DNA of 64,000 nucleotides from Austwickia sp. (lineage in GTDB: Bacteria; Actinomycetota; Actinomycetes; Actinomycetales; Dermatophilaceae): NCBI GenBank assembly GCA_016699675.1, contig CP064985.1, positions 930,001 through 994,000 on the forward strand, read 5' to 3'. This document shows, piece by piece, positions 37,155 to 45,686 of the stretch. The translations under genes were made by a program, and so were the position numbers. The notes under the pieces were generated by a model. That model was not told where the DNA came from. It searched no databases and was given only the letters and a program-made list of their open reading frames with translations. Each line of letters starts with the position of its first letter. The stretch's first letter is position 1.

Positions 37155-38188
37155 CCCCCGCAGCCACCCCCACCGCCGCAGCCGCCGCCACCGCCGGATG
37201 ACCCGCCCCCGCAGGACGACCCGCCGCCGCACGAACTGCTCCCGCAGGACGACGAGCTGCCGCCCCAGAAGCCCGAGCTGGAGCCGCCGGCCGCCAGCAG
37301 CGGCCCGTACGGGTCCAGCACCGCCAGCCCCGGCGCGTGCGCGGCGAGGACGCCGGCGCCGAGCAGGGCCACGGTCATGACGGCCATCCGCGGGCCGCCC
37401 GCCAGCAAAGATCCCTGCGCGCGGGGGTCGTAGCTGCGGTAGTCCTGCCGCAGGGAGTCGATCGCCGCCCGACCCGGGGCCGTGAGCGCATAGGCCTTCG
37501 GCCGGGCGACGATCATCGCCACCGCGACAAACGGGGTGATCAGGACGAGCGGGATCAGAAACCCCCGCGGCGACCCGGCCACGGACGTGGCGAGCCGGAG
37601 CACCCCGACCAGCCACCAGACCCAGGCCGCCGCGATGACCGGGCCGAGCCGCGCCCCGGCCAGGGCCGCCGGCGCGATCAGGTAGCCGTGCCGCGCGAGC
37701 CGCTCCCGGCTCGTCTCGGCCTCCGCGGTGGCGACCGCGAGCGAGTCGACGTCACGCACCGCGAGGTGCGGGCTCTCCCCGCGGGCCTGCTGGCCGGCCA
37801 TCAGGTCGTAGGCGCCCACCACGGCCGCCGGTCGGTAGGACGCCGGGGGCCGGGCCCGGGTGAGGTGGCCGTCGGCGTCGAGGGCGCCGTTCGCGAACAG
37901 CTCGGCCAGGATGACGTCGCGCAGGGGACGGGTGCCGCCCTGGGCGGCCGCGATGTCCCAGGAGCTCAGATCCCGTGGGGCGCAGCCGAGTTGGCCGTGC
38001 CGGACGGCGCGCCGGCGCACGACGTACGTCGTGATGATGGCGACCCACACGAGCAGGTAGCCGAGCAGGAAGACCCCGGACGGGATGCCCCAGGTGTCCG
38101 CCGCGGGCAGGGCGGCGGGCGTGACGGCAGGCCGGGCCGCCGACAGATCCGCAGGCAGCAGGGCTGGAAGATACGCCAGGTGTGGCAT
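37151..38188 (-). CDS. TIGR04222-type membrane protein with Gly/Ser/Cys-rich C-terminal tail
   Basis: About 345 residues. The first membrane helix, near residue 40 (GVFLLGYLLVWVAIITTYVV), is followed by the conserved cytoplasmic block LSSWDIAAAQGGTRPLRDVI and LAELFANGALDADG, typical of TIGR04222 proteins. Two helices near 190-235 and one near 285-300 follow. The last about 45 residues are almost only Gly, Ser and Cys, with five Cys (SSSSCGSSSCGGGSSC, then GGGGGC twice). Its stop overlaps the DUF692 start. ATG 38188 is preferred because GAAAGG sits 11 bases upstream; GTG 38200 abuts that site. The tail looks like a substrate for modification, but this is inference. Confidence 0.82.
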   Translation of the reverse strand: MPHLAYLPALLPADLSAARPAVTPAALPAADTWGIPSGVFLLGYLLVWVAIITTYVVRRRAVRHGQLGCAPRDLSSWDIAAAQGGTRPLRDVILAELFANGALDADGHLTRARPPASYRPAAVVGAYDLMAGQQARGESPHLAVRDVDSLAVATAEAETSRERLARHGYLIAPAALAGARLGPVIAAAWVWWLVGVLRLATSVAGSPRGFLIPLVLITPFVAVAMIVARPKAYALTAPGRAAIDSLRQDYRSYDPRAQGSLLAGGPRMAVMTVALLGAGVLAAHAPGLAVLDPYGPLLAAGGSSSGFWGGSSSSCGSSSCGGGSSCGGGSSGGGGGCGGGGGCGG

Positions 38189-38286
38189 GGTCGCGGTCAC
38201 CTTTCCCCGAGTACGCGCTCAGGGGGAAGCGTGACACGGCCACCCGGCCGCGCTAAAGCCTTGCCGTGCTGCTCAGTCGCCCCGCT

Positions 38287-38324
38287 GCTCAGGGGCTTCG
38301 GTGCTCAGGGGCTTCGGCGCTCAG
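38287..38324. repeat. 16-bp tandem repeat at the end of the betaine-importer operon, possible terminator
   Basis: GCTCAGGGGCTTCGGT occurs twice (38287, 38303; one change), plus GCTCAG at 38319 that includes the stop codon. CAGGGGCTTCGG can pair with CCGAGCCCCTG at 38325-38335, so either copy may form a hairpin terminator for the minus-strand operon. Confidence 0.45.
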
Positions 38325-39292
38325 CCGAGCCCCTGCTGGGTGAGCCACTCCTTGGCGACCGCGGCGGCGTCCTTCTTGTCGAGGTCGACCTTCCCGACGA
38401 GCCCGCGCAGCTGGTCGGTCGTGAGCTTGGCCGACACCGCGTTGAGCGACTGGGTCACGGCGTCGGAGACAGCCTTGCGGGCGACAAGTGGTACGACGTT
38501 CTGGGTGCCGAACAGCCGCTTGTCGTCGTCGAGCACCACGAAGTTGTTGGCGGTGATCGCCGGGTCGGTGGTGAAGATGTTGGCCGCCTGGATCTGGCCG
38601 TTCTTGAGGGCCTGGACGGCGGCCTGCCCGGTGAGCGGGGTGCGGACCTGCTGGAACGTGATCCCGTACGTCTTGGCCAGCCCGGGGACACCCTGCGGCC
38701 GGGACTTGAACTCGTCGGGGGCCCCCAGCACCATCTGCCCCGCCTTCCCGGCCAGGTCGGTCATCGTCTTCAGGCCCAGCTTGTCGGCCGTCTCCTTCGT
38801 GACCGTGATCGAGTCCTTGTCCTCGGCGGCCGACTTCTCCAGCACGGTGAGGTCGGCGGGCAGCAGGGACTTCAGGGCGTCGTAGGTCTTCGTGGGGTCG
38901 TTCTCGGCGAAGTCCTTGTTGTAGAACCGGGCCAGGGCGCCGGTGTATTCGGGGATGACCTGGATGGAGCCGTCCTGCATGCCCTTCATGTATGCCTCGC
39001 GCGAGCCGATCCGCAGCTTGGTCGAGGCGTTGACGCCCTTGGCCTTGAGCGCCCCGGCGTACAGCTCGGCGAGCAGCGCCGACTCGGTGAAGTCGGCCGA
39101 GCCCACCAGCACCGTGCCGCCGCCCGGCGCCCCGGATCCCCCCGAACCCCCCGAACTGGCCGACCCCGAGGCGCCGGACGCGCCGGAACTCGTCGAGAGC
39201 GGGTTGTTGGAGCCGCCGCCGCAGGCGGCGAGGCCGAGGGCGAGGGCGGCGCAGGCGAGCATGGACAGGGGCAGGGCCGGGCGGGCGGTCAT
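38321..39292 (-). CDS. Glycine-betaine/choline-type ABC importer, solute-binding lipoprotein
   Basis: A 323-residue OpuC/ProX-type binding protein. The signal ends in lipobox LGLAACGGGS (Cys about 24). A 40-residue Gly/Ser linker follows, then the binding domain: VLVGSADFTESALLAELYAG, GSREAYMKGMQDGSIQVIPE with YTG, LTGQAAVQALKNGQIQAANI, and NNFVVLDDDKRLF. It delivers quaternary amines to the two permeases. ATG 39292 overlaps the preceding gene's TGA. It is the last gene of a four-gene operon. Confidence 0.9.
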   Translation of the reverse strand: MTARPALPLSMLACAALALGLAACGGGSNNPLSTSSGASGASGSASSGGSGGSGAPGGGTVLVGSADFTESALLAELYAGALKAKGVNASTKLRIGSREAYMKGMQDGSIQVIPEYTGALARFYNKDFAENDPTKTYDALKSLLPADLTVLEKSAAEDKDSITVTKETADKLGLKTMTDLAGKAGQMVLGAPDEFKSRPQGVPGLAKTYGITFQQVRTPLTGQAAVQALKNGQIQAANIFTTDPAITANNFVVLDDDKRLFGTQNVVPLVARKAVSDAVTQSLNAVSAKLTTDQLRGLVGKVDLDKKDAAAVAKEWLTQQGLG

Positions 39293-40053
39293 GACGCTCT
39301 CGTTTCTGTCGGGGCGGTGCGGTCGCTGGACGCTGTGCTGTTCGGTGCTTCGGGGACGGCCCGCCGGCTCCGGCGCGCGGCGCCGCCGAGCCCGGGCGAG
39401 ACCACTGCGCGGGTCAGCCCGGCCAGGGCCAGGTCGAGCAGCAGGGCGAGGGTGGCCACCAGGAGCGCGCCGCCGGCGACCATCGGGTAGTCGCCGATGT
39501 TGAGCCCCTCGGAGAGGTAGGCGCCGAGGCCGCCGAGGGAGATGTACGCCGCGATCGTGGCCGTCCCGATGACCTGCAGGGTCGCGCTGCGCACGCCGGA
39601 GAGCAGCAGCGGCAGGGCGCACGGCAGCTCGACGCCGAGCAGCACCTGCCGCCCGGTCATCCCCATCCCCTTCGCGGCGTCGCGCGCGGCGGGGTCGACG
39701 GCCTCCACCCCCGCGTACGTGCCCGCCAGCAGCGGCGGCATCGCCAGCAAGACGAGCACGACCAGCCCGGGCACAAGAAACGCGGTGGACCCGCGCAGGT
39801 GCGGGCCGAGGTAGAGGGCGGTGGCGAAGAGCAGGCCGAGGCTGGGGATGGCCCGTACGGCGTTCGTCGACGAGACCAGCCACTTCGCCCGGCCGGTGTG
39901 CCCGATCCAGAGGCCCACCGGGAGGGCGACGAGCGCCGCGATCGCCAGGGCCAGCGCGGAGTAGGCGAGGTGCTCGCCCAGCCGGGTCGGGATCCCGTAC
40001 GGGCCGGACCACTGGGCCGGGTCGGTCAGCCAGGCCCAGACCTGGCCGATCAC
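39289..40053 (-). CDS. Betaine-type ABC importer permease (OpuCD/ProW-like)
   Basis: A 254-residue permease with six membrane helices: LGEHLAYSALALAIAALVAL, AIPSLGLLFATALYLGP and LLAGTYAGVEAVDPAARDAA followed by KGMGMTGRQVLLGVELPCAL, the EAA loop that contacts the ATPase. It ends in a basic tail. GTG 40053 overlaps the previous gene's TGA (GTGA). It pairs with the permease at 40050-40730. Confidence 0.92.
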   Translation of the reverse strand: MIGQVWAWLTDPAQWSGPYGIPTRLGEHLAYSALALAIAALVALPVGLWIGHTGRAKWLVSSTNAVRAIPSLGLLFATALYLGPHLRGSTAFLVPGLVVLVLLAMPPLLAGTYAGVEAVDPAARDAAKGMGMTGRQVLLGVELPCALPLLLSGVRSATLQVIGTATIAAYISLGGLGAYLSEGLNIGDYPMVAGGALLVATLALLLDLALAGLTRAVVSPGLGGAARRSRRAVPEAPNSTASSDRTAPTETRAS

Positions 40054-40730
40054 GAGGCGGCCCCGGCGGCGGTGTGGGCGGGGGCGGCGCTCGGCCGACC
40101 GGCCCGCGTCCACGGCGTGAGCAGCCTCGACAGCACCACGATGACCAGGTCGAACGCCAGCGCCAGCAGCACGCAGCAGACGATGCCGACGAGCAGCTCC
40201 TCGCCGTAGAACCGCTGGTAGCCATCGGTGAGCAGCGACCCGAGCTGCGCGACGCCGATGAGCGAGGCCACCGAGACGATGCTGACGTTGCTGACCGCCG
40301 CGACCCGCAGGCCGGCCGCGATGACCGGGATCGCGAGCGGCAGGTCGACGGCGAGGAGGCGCCGCAGCCCGCCGTACCCCATCGCCGTCGCCGCCGCGAC
40401 CGTCTCCGCGGGCACGGAGGCGAGCCCGTCGGCCACGGACCGCACGAGCAGCGCGATCGTGTAGATCGTCATGGCGACCAGGACGTTGACGGGGTCCAGG
40501 ATCTTCGTGCCGAGCACCAACGGGATGAGCACGAACAGCGCGAGGCTGGGGATCGTGTAGAGCAGCCCGGTGCCGGTGAGCAGCGCCGGGCGCCACCAGC
40601 CGCCCCGCTGCGCGAGCCAGCCGAGCGGGAGGGCGAGGAGCAGCCCGATGAGGAGGGGCAGGCCGGCCAGGTACGCGTGTTGGACCGCGAGCTGACCCAC
40701 CGCCCCGGCGTGCTCCAGGAACCAGGTCAT
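40050..40730 (-). CDS. Betaine-type ABC importer permease (OpuCB-like)
   Basis: A 226-residue permease. HAYLAGLPLLIGLLLALPLG, YTIPSLALFVLIPLVLG and VPAETVAAATAMGYGGLRRL (EAA loop) identify the OpuCB/ProW family. It starts at ATG 40730, which overlaps the ATPase stop (ATGA), and ends overlapping the second permease gene. The Cys pair in VGIVCCVLLAL lies in the last helix and is not expected to be functional. Confidence 0.92.
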   Translation of the reverse strand: MTWFLEHAGAVGQLAVQHAYLAGLPLLIGLLLALPLGWLAQRGGWWRPALLTGTGLLYTIPSLALFVLIPLVLGTKILDPVNVLVAMTIYTIALLVRSVADGLASVPAETVAAATAMGYGGLRRLLAVDLPLAIPVIAAGLRVAAVSNVSIVSVASLIGVAQLGSLLTDGYQRFYGEELLVGIVCCVLLALAFDLVIVVLSRLLTPWTRAGRPSAAPAHTAAGAAS

Positions 40731-41842
40731 GGCGCCGCCCCCGGGTCGCTCGCGCCCGCGGGCCCGCGCGGGGAGTCCATGGCGGCGACCAGGTCGGCGA
40801 CCCGGACGGTGCCGACCAGGGCGCCGAAGTCGTCCACGACCACCCCGCGGCGCGACGGCGAGGACAGGGCCGCGTCGAGGTAGGTCCGCAGCGGGCCGCC
40901 GAGCGTGGCGACGGTCCCGCCGAGGTCCAGGTCCTCGTGCCGCTCGGGGGCGCGGGTGCGGTCGGTCCGGGTCCAGCCGAGCGGACGGCGTACGTCGTCG
41001 ACGACGAGCACCCACCCGTCCTCGCCGGACCCGGCCGTGGGCTCGCCGAGGCGGACCGGCCGCTCCGGGGCCGGCGCGATCACCCCCGGCGCCGGCACGA
41101 AGCCCAGCGCCCGGTAGCCGCGGTCGCGGCCGACGAAGCCGGCGACGAAGTCGTCCGCCGGGCTGGCCAGCAGCGTCGCGGGGTCGGCGAGCTGAGCGAG
41201 GCGCCCGCCCACCCGCAGCACCGCCACCTGGTCCCCCAGGCGGATGGCCTCGTCGATGTCGTGGGTGACGAAGAGGATCGTCTTGCGGAGCTGCTGCTGC
41301 AGCGCGAGCAGGTCGGCCTGCAGCTGGTCGCGGACCACCGGGTCGACCGCGCTGAACGGCTCGTCCATGAGCAGCACCGGGGGGTCGGCGGCCAACGCGC
41401 GCGCCACCCCCACCCGCTGCTGTTGCCCCCCCGAGAGCTGCCCGGGGTAGCGCCGGGCCAGCGATGAGTCCAGGCCCACGCGGTCGAGCAGCTCCCGGGC
41501 CCGGTCGCGCGCCGTCGCCTTCGGCGTGCCCAGGAGGAGCGGCACGGTCATGACGTTGCGTTCCACCGTGAGGTGCGGGAACAGGCCGCCGTGTTGGATG
41601 ACGTAGCCGATGCCGCGGCGCAGCCGCGCCGCGTCCATCGTCGCGGTGTCCTGATCGCCGACGGTGATGCGGCCGGCGCTCGGGGTGACCATCCGGTTGA
41701 CCATCCGCAGCGAGGTGGTCTTGCCGCAGCCCGACGGGCCCACCAGCACCGTGATCCGGCCCTCGGGCGCCGTCATCGTGAGGCCGTCGACGGCGGGCGG
41801 GCCGGAGCCGTACCGCTTGGTGACCTCGTCAAACCGGATCAT
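40727..41842 (-). CDS. Betaine-type ABC importer ATPase with C-terminal CBS-like region (OpuCA-like)
   Basis: 371 residues. ATPase: Walker A GPSGCGKTT, Q-loop YVIQHGGLFPHLTV, signature QLSGGQQQRVGVARAL, Walker B VLLMDEPFSAVDP, switch VTHDIDEAIRLGDQ. A C-terminal region of about 120 residues (WVLVVDDVRRPLGWTR, GVVVDDFGALVGTVRVADLV) resembles tandem CBS sequence, the osmosensing part of OpuA-type ATPases. It is the first gene of the operon; 80 bp separate it from the acetyltransferase gene upstream. Regulation of transport by ionic strength is inferred from the family. Confidence 0.94.
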   Translation of the reverse strand: MIRFDEVTKRYGSGPPAVDGLTMTAPEGRITVLVGPSGCGKTTSLRMVNRMVTPSAGRITVGDQDTATMDAARLRRGIGYVIQHGGLFPHLTVERNVMTVPLLLGTPKATARDRARELLDRVGLDSSLARRYPGQLSGGQQQRVGVARALAADPPVLLMDEPFSAVDPVVRDQLQADLLALQQQLRKTILFVTHDIDEAIRLGDQVAVLRVGGRLAQLADPATLLASPADDFVAGFVGRDRGYRALGFVPAPGVIAPAPERPVRLGEPTAGSGEDGWVLVVDDVRRPLGWTRTDRTRAPERHEDLDLGGTVATLGGPLRTYLDAALSSPSRRGVVVDDFGALVGTVRVADLVAAMDSPRGPAGASDPGAAP

Positions 41843-41924
41843 GCGGACACGCTATCCGCGGGCGCCGACAACGGCGCGTCGAGCGTGACGGATGATCGCG
41901 GCGCGTCGGGCGCCGCCGTACGCC

Positions 41925-42497
41925 TTACAGCTGCCGCACGATCCGCGCGGGATTGCCCACGGCGACGACCCCGGCGGGCAGGTCCTTGGTCACGACCGCG
42001 CCCGAGCCGACCACCGTGTCGTCGCCGATGCTTACTCCAGGCAGCACGATGACGCCCCCGCCGAGCCACACGTTGTCGCCGATGGTGATGGGCGTCGCGG
42101 CCTCCCATTTGGCGCGCCGCGGGCCGGGTTCGAGCGGGTGCCACGCGGTGAGGAGCTGCACGTTGGGCGCGATCTGGCAGTCGGCGCCGATCGTGATCCG
42201 CGCGGCGTCGAGGGCCACCAGGTGGTAGTTGACGAAGGTCCTCGCGCCGATGGACAGGTTCCGCCCGTAGTCGAGCAGAATCGGCGGCCGCACCACGACC
42301 CCGTCCCCGCAGTGGCCGAGCATCCGGCGCAGCAGGTCCGCACGCAGGTCGCCTTGCCGCGCCGAGGTCGCGTTGTACTGCTCCTGCAGGTCCATGCAGC
42401 GCAGGTGTGCCTCGGCGAGTTCGGGGTCGTCCGCGACGTAGAGCTCGCCCGCGTCCATCCGCTCGCGCATCGACCGCCGGTCGGTTGCCTCGTTCAT
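41925..42497 (-). CDS. maa: Maltose/galactoside-type O-acetyltransferase
   Basis: A 190-residue hexapeptide-repeat acetyltransferase. The N-terminal mac domain is SMRERMDAGELYVADDPELA. Catalytic His is in LLTAWHPLEPGPRRAKWEAA; the helix coils are PITIGDNVWLGGGVIVLPGV and IGDDTVVGSGAVVTKDLPAG. It transfers acetyl from acetyl-CoA to a sugar hydroxyl. ATG 42497 is used; no strong ribosome site. The stop is 82 bp before the OpuCA-like gene on the same strand, so they may be co-transcribed. Confidence 0.93.
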   Translation of the reverse strand: MNEATDRRSMRERMDAGELYVADDPELAEAHLRCMDLQEQYNATSARQGDLRADLLRRMLGHCGDGVVVRPPILLDYGRNLSIGARTFVNYHLVALDAARITIGADCQIAPNVQLLTAWHPLEPGPRRAKWEAATPITIGDNVWLGGGVIVLPGVSIGDDTVVGSGAVVTKDLPAGVVAVGNPARIVRQL

Positions 42498-42566
42498 CGG
42501 CCCAGCCAAGCACACGACGTACGGCGTGCGGGGCCCCGCGCGAGACGCGAAGGCTAGCGTGCAGCG

Positions 42567-43094
42567 GTGGCTTACCCCCGCGAGAAGCTGGCCTCCCGCT
42601 ATCGCAGCATGGCCCTCCTGGAGCCCCTCAACGTCGGCGTGGTCGCGGCGCTTTTCCCGATCTTCGGCTGGCCCCTGACCGCCGCCAATGTGCTGGGTTT
42701 CGTCGCGGTGGCGGCGTTGCTCCTGGTCGGCGGCGCCTATTGGGCCGCGAAGTGGGAACAGCTCCGCGAAAGAACCGAACTGCCGCGCGGGCTGGGCTTC
42801 TTCGCGGGGGTCCAGTGGCCCTGCCTCGCGTTGGTGCTGGCGGCCGTCGCGGTCTCCGTGGCGGCGGGACCGGGGCAGGTCGAAGCGCTCGGCGGGGGTC
42901 GCCTGGCGGGCTGGCTGCCGGGAGCGGGCCTTGCCGCATTGGCCGTGGCCGAGCAGGTGAACTACTTCCACGTGCAGCTGAGCCACGACAACCGCTATGA
43001 CCTGGAACGGCTGTTCCGCGCCGGCTTCCGCCGCGCCAAGCTGGCGCGCGATCTGCGGGCCTGGCGACAGCAGCGTTCCGAGGCGGCCGGCTGA
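42567..43094 (+). CDS. Small membrane protein, unknown
   Basis: 175 residues starting at GTG 42567. It has about four hydrophobic segments (VGVVAALFPIFGWPLTAANV, LGFVAVAALLLVGGAYW, WPCLALVLAAVAVSVAA, and AGLAALAVAEQVNYF). The cytoplasmic basic tail ends YDLERLFRAGFRRAKLARDL. I do not recognise a named family, although similar proteins occur in actinobacteria. It is divergent from the acetyltransferase; no partner gene follows. Confidence 0.7.
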   Translation: MAYPREKLASRYRSMALLEPLNVGVVAALFPIFGWPLTAANVLGFVAVAALLLVGGAYWAAKWEQLRERTELPRGLGFFAGVQWPCLALVLAAVAVSVAAGPGQVEALGGGRLAGWLPGAGLAALAVAEQVNYFHVQLSHDNRYDLERLFRAGFRRAKLARDLRAWRQQRSEAAG

Positions 43095-43248
43095 ACCGAA
43101 CGGGCTCCGAAACCGATCGCGCGAATTTCGGCCGATCTGACCGAGTCACTTCCCGGATGCCCTGGACGAATGGTTGAATTCACTTGTCAGGTGGGTGAAT
43201 TTCGGGGGTGCACCACGGCGTCGTACCTCTCCCCCTGTGCGGCGCGCG

Positions 43249-43281
43249 GCGGGCGCCCCGACCCCCTTCCGGGGCGCCCGC
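43249..43281. terminator. Bidirectional terminator before dcd
   Basis: 12-bp perfect stem GCGGGCGCCCCG / CGGGGCGCCCGC with a 9-nt loop, between the membrane-protein gene (+) and dcd (-). Confidence 0.7.
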
Positions 43282-43320
43282 TCTCCCGAACGGACAACGT
43301 CCCGTGTGTCTAGCCCGCGA

Positions 43321-43905
43321 TCAGCTCGGGCCCAGCGGCGTGCGATGGAAGTTCTCGTGCGCCCGGCTCGCCGTCGGACCGCGTTGCCCCTGGTAGTGAC
43401 TGCCGGGCCGCCCGCTGCCGTAGGGGTGTTCGGCGGGCGAGCTGAGCCGGAAGAAGCAGAGCTGCCCGATCTTCATGCCGGGCCACAGCTTGATCGGCAG
43501 CGTCGCGACGTTGGACAGCTCGAGCGTCACGTGGCCGGTGAAGCCCGGATCGACGAATCCGGCGGTCGCGTGGGTGAGCAGGCCGAGGCGGCCGAGGCTC
43601 GACTTGCCCTCGACGCGGGCTGCGACGTCGTCGGGGAGGGTGACCTGCTCGTACGTCGAGCCGAGCACGAACTCGCCCGGGTGCAGCACGAACGCCTCGG
43701 CGGCGTCGACCTCGACCAGGCGGGTCAGCTCGGGCTGGGGCTCGGCGGGGTCGATGTAGGGGTACTTGTGGTTGTCGAACAGCCGGAAGTACCGGTCCAG
43801 CCGCACGTCCACGCTGGAGGGCTGGATCATCGCCTCGTCGTACGGGCTCAGCCCCACCCGTCCCGACTCGATCAGGTGGCGCAGGTCGCGATCGGAGAGC
43901 AGCAC
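43321..43905 (-). CDS. dcd: dCTP deaminase (possibly bifunctional with dUTPase)
   Basis: A 194-residue enzyme converting dCTP toward dUTP/dUMP for thymidylate synthesis. LLSDRDLRHLIESGRVGLSP at the start, IQPSSVDVRLDRYFRLF, catalytic VEGKSSLGRLGLLTHATAGF and VDPGF, then LPIKLWPGMKIGQLCFFRL and YGSGRPGSHYQGQRGPT are all standard. The start is GTG 43905 (MLLSDRD); the longer frame to 43923 adds six unlikely residues. The length matches the actinobacterial form, which is bifunctional in M. tuberculosis; that property is inferred here. Confidence 0.96.
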   Translation of the reverse strand: MLLSDRDLRHLIESGRVGLSPYDEAMIQPSSVDVRLDRYFRLFDNHKYPYIDPAEPQPELTRLVEVDAAEAFVLHPGEFVLGSTYEQVTLPDDVAARVEGKSSLGRLGLLTHATAGFVDPGFTGHVTLELSNVATLPIKLWPGMKIGQLCFFRLSSPAEHPYGSGRPGSHYQGQRGPTASRAHENFHRTPLGPS

Positions 43906-43941
43906 GCAGCCAACGTACGGCACCCGACCCCCTCCCCCGGC

Positions 43942-45150
43942 CTACCCCACGAACGTGTACGTCGTGGTGCCGCGCGTGATCTGCGCGCCGGCGTCGGCGT
44001 TGGCGACGACCTCGATCTCGATGGTGCGGCCGAGCGAGACGGGCACGTCGCAGGCGAGCTTGGGCTCGTTCTGTTGGCGCAGCACGGGCTTGCCGCGGAC
44101 GCCGCCGGTGATGTCGGTGACGACGACGGAGTACGTCGTGCTCGGTGGCGCCGCGTCGGGCCGCTCCCAATGGACGGTGATGGTGCCGGCCCCGCCGGTC
44201 AGCAGGTGAGGCGTCGGCGCGGCCATGGCGCGGGGGGCGCCGAAGTACTGCATCCACCCGGTCGGGTAGGCCAGCTCGAAGCCGGGTTTGGCGACGGCCC
44301 TCAGGTGCACCATGGTCTGGCCCTGGACGGGGTGGAATCCGTACCCGACGGTGGCCCATCCGGCCGTGTCGGAGACCGGTTCGGTGACGTCGCCGATGAT
44401 CGCCTGATAGGTGACCTGGTCGTCGCCGGGGACGGTGAAGCCCCGCGACGGGCCGCGAACGTTCCAGAACACCGGCCCCGGCACGTCGGTGAGGCAGCGC
44501 GGGCCGACGGGGGCGAGGTAGTCGATCATCACCGGCTGGGCGACGCCGTCGGCGAGAGCCCGGTACGGCTTGGGGGCCCCGCTCGGGGTCCGATCCTCCG
44601 CCCGGAAGACGTAGCGACCCTGGGCGATCGGGCGGGTCTGGCCGTCGATGTCGATGGCGAGCGCGGGCAGGGCGGCGCCGGGAGTGGCGGTCCGGTACTG
44701 CAGCACCGGGTCCGCCCCGCACTGGCGGCTCTCGTGGAAGCCGCCGACGCGTACGCCGTGGGGCGCGGCACTCGGCGGCGCTGGCGACGTGGGTTGCTTC
44801 GCTGCGACGGGCGCGGCCGGTCTCGCGGGGGCGGGGGCTGCGTGGGCCGGGGGCGCGGATGACGGTACGTCGGATGGGGCCTGGGGATTCGGCTCGGCCG
44901 GCGGAGATTGGTCGGACTGTGGGGCTGTGGTGGTGGTCGAGGTCGACGGCGTGGCCTGATCCGTCGAGGCGTTCGAGGCGCTGCCGGCTGCGGTCGTGGC
45001 CGACGACGCCGCTGGCGCGGCGGCCGTCGCCGACGAGCCGGCCGAGCCGCTGGCTCCGCTGCAGCCCGCGAGCGCGACGGCGGCGGTGGTGAGGAACGTC
45101 AGGGCGATCACGGGGCGCGCGGGCCTGGCACGCGCGGTGGAGAGGAACAC
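43942..45150 (-). CDS. Secreted lipoprotein with C-terminal Fn3-like region, unknown
   Basis: 402 residues. The signal peptide with lipobox is VALAGCSGASG (Cys about 30). A disordered Ser/Ala/Pro segment of about 110 residues follows, then a folded outside part: YRTATPGAALPALAIDIDGQ, GPVFWNVRGPSRGFTVPGDD and GWATVGYGFHPVQGQTMVHL. The end (GGAGTITVHWERPDAAPPST, TYSVVVTDITGG) looks like a fibronectin III-type beta-sandwich. AGGGGG precedes GTG 45150 by 6 bases. No enzymatic motif is visible. Confidence 0.72.
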   Translation of the reverse strand: MFLSTARARPARPVIALTFLTTAAVALAGCSGASGSAGSSATAAAPAASSATTAAGSASNASTDQATPSTSTTTTAPQSDQSPPAEPNPQAPSDVPSSAPPAHAAPAPARPAAPVAAKQPTSPAPPSAAPHGVRVGGFHESRQCGADPVLQYRTATPGAALPALAIDIDGQTRPIAQGRYVFRAEDRTPSGAPKPYRALADGVAQPVMIDYLAPVGPRCLTDVPGPVFWNVRGPSRGFTVPGDDQVTYQAIIGDVTEPVSDTAGWATVGYGFHPVQGQTMVHLRAVAKPGFELAYPTGWMQYFGAPRAMAAPTPHLLTGGAGTITVHWERPDAAPPSTTYSVVVTDITGGVRGKPVLRQQNEPKLACDVPVSLGRTIEIEVVANADAGAQITRGTTTYTFVG

Positions 45151-45460
45151 GGCAACCCCCTGGTGCGGCCGTGGTCGGCCGGAGACATTGGGTCGAACGA
45201 CCTAATACTTCTCATACGCCCGGCGGCCGGGCCACGTTGCACCCGAACGGATCACGATGGCGTCACGGCCACCGAGCAGCCGCCGGGCCGTCGATGGGGC
45301 CGGCGACGGGCCGCGCGTCGGCTGATCCGACAAGGGCGTGGCGACGGTTTCAACGCAGCGCTCGCGCTGGGCTAGAGTGGTCCAAGCCTCGTCGGCGGGG
45401 GCCGTCCACACCGGCCCGCCACCCCGCCAGATCTGTGCAGAACTGCAGGTCAGAGGCTGC
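45151..45460. other. Intergenic interval with weak promoter for tRNA-Gly
   Basis: About 310 bases between the divergent lipoprotein gene and tRNA-Gly. TTCAAC (45349) and TAGAGT (45373), 18 bp apart, could drive the tRNA about 80 bases downstream. An AT-richer patch near 45200-45215 (CCTAATACTTCTCATACG) could hold the lipoprotein promoter. No gene is supported. Confidence 0.35.
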
Positions 45461-45531
45461 GCGAGTGTAGCTCAATGGTAGAGCGCCAGCTTCCCAAGCT
45501 GGACACGCGGGTTCGATTCCCGTCACTCGCT
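45461..45531 (+). tRNA. tRNA-Gly (TCC anticodon)
   Basis: Acceptor GCGAGTG pairs with CACTCGC, discriminator T; D-arm GCTCAATGGTAGAGC; anticodon loop CTTCCCA gives TCC; T-loop GGTTCGATTCC. CCA is not encoded. Confidence 0.96.
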
Positions 45532-45548
45532 CTGGGATGGCACGAGCT

Positions 45549-45601
45549 ACGAACGCCGCAGGTTCCCCACCCGCCACAGGCGGTCTACCTGCGGCGTTCG
45601 T
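45549..45601. terminator. Bidirectional terminator after tRNA-Gly and the sensor-kinase operon
   Basis: Perfect 15-bp stem ACGAACGCCGCAGGT / ACCTGCGGCGTTCGT with a 23-nt loop, 17 bases after tRNA-Gly and 85 bases past the last kinase gene on the other strand. Confidence 0.75.
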
Positions 45602-45686
45602 CATTCCCCCGAACTTCCGGGCGGGCTGCGCACGGGGGATCCCGGTCAGGGCCGCAACTCCCCAGCGAGCGAGTCGGCCGGTCCCG

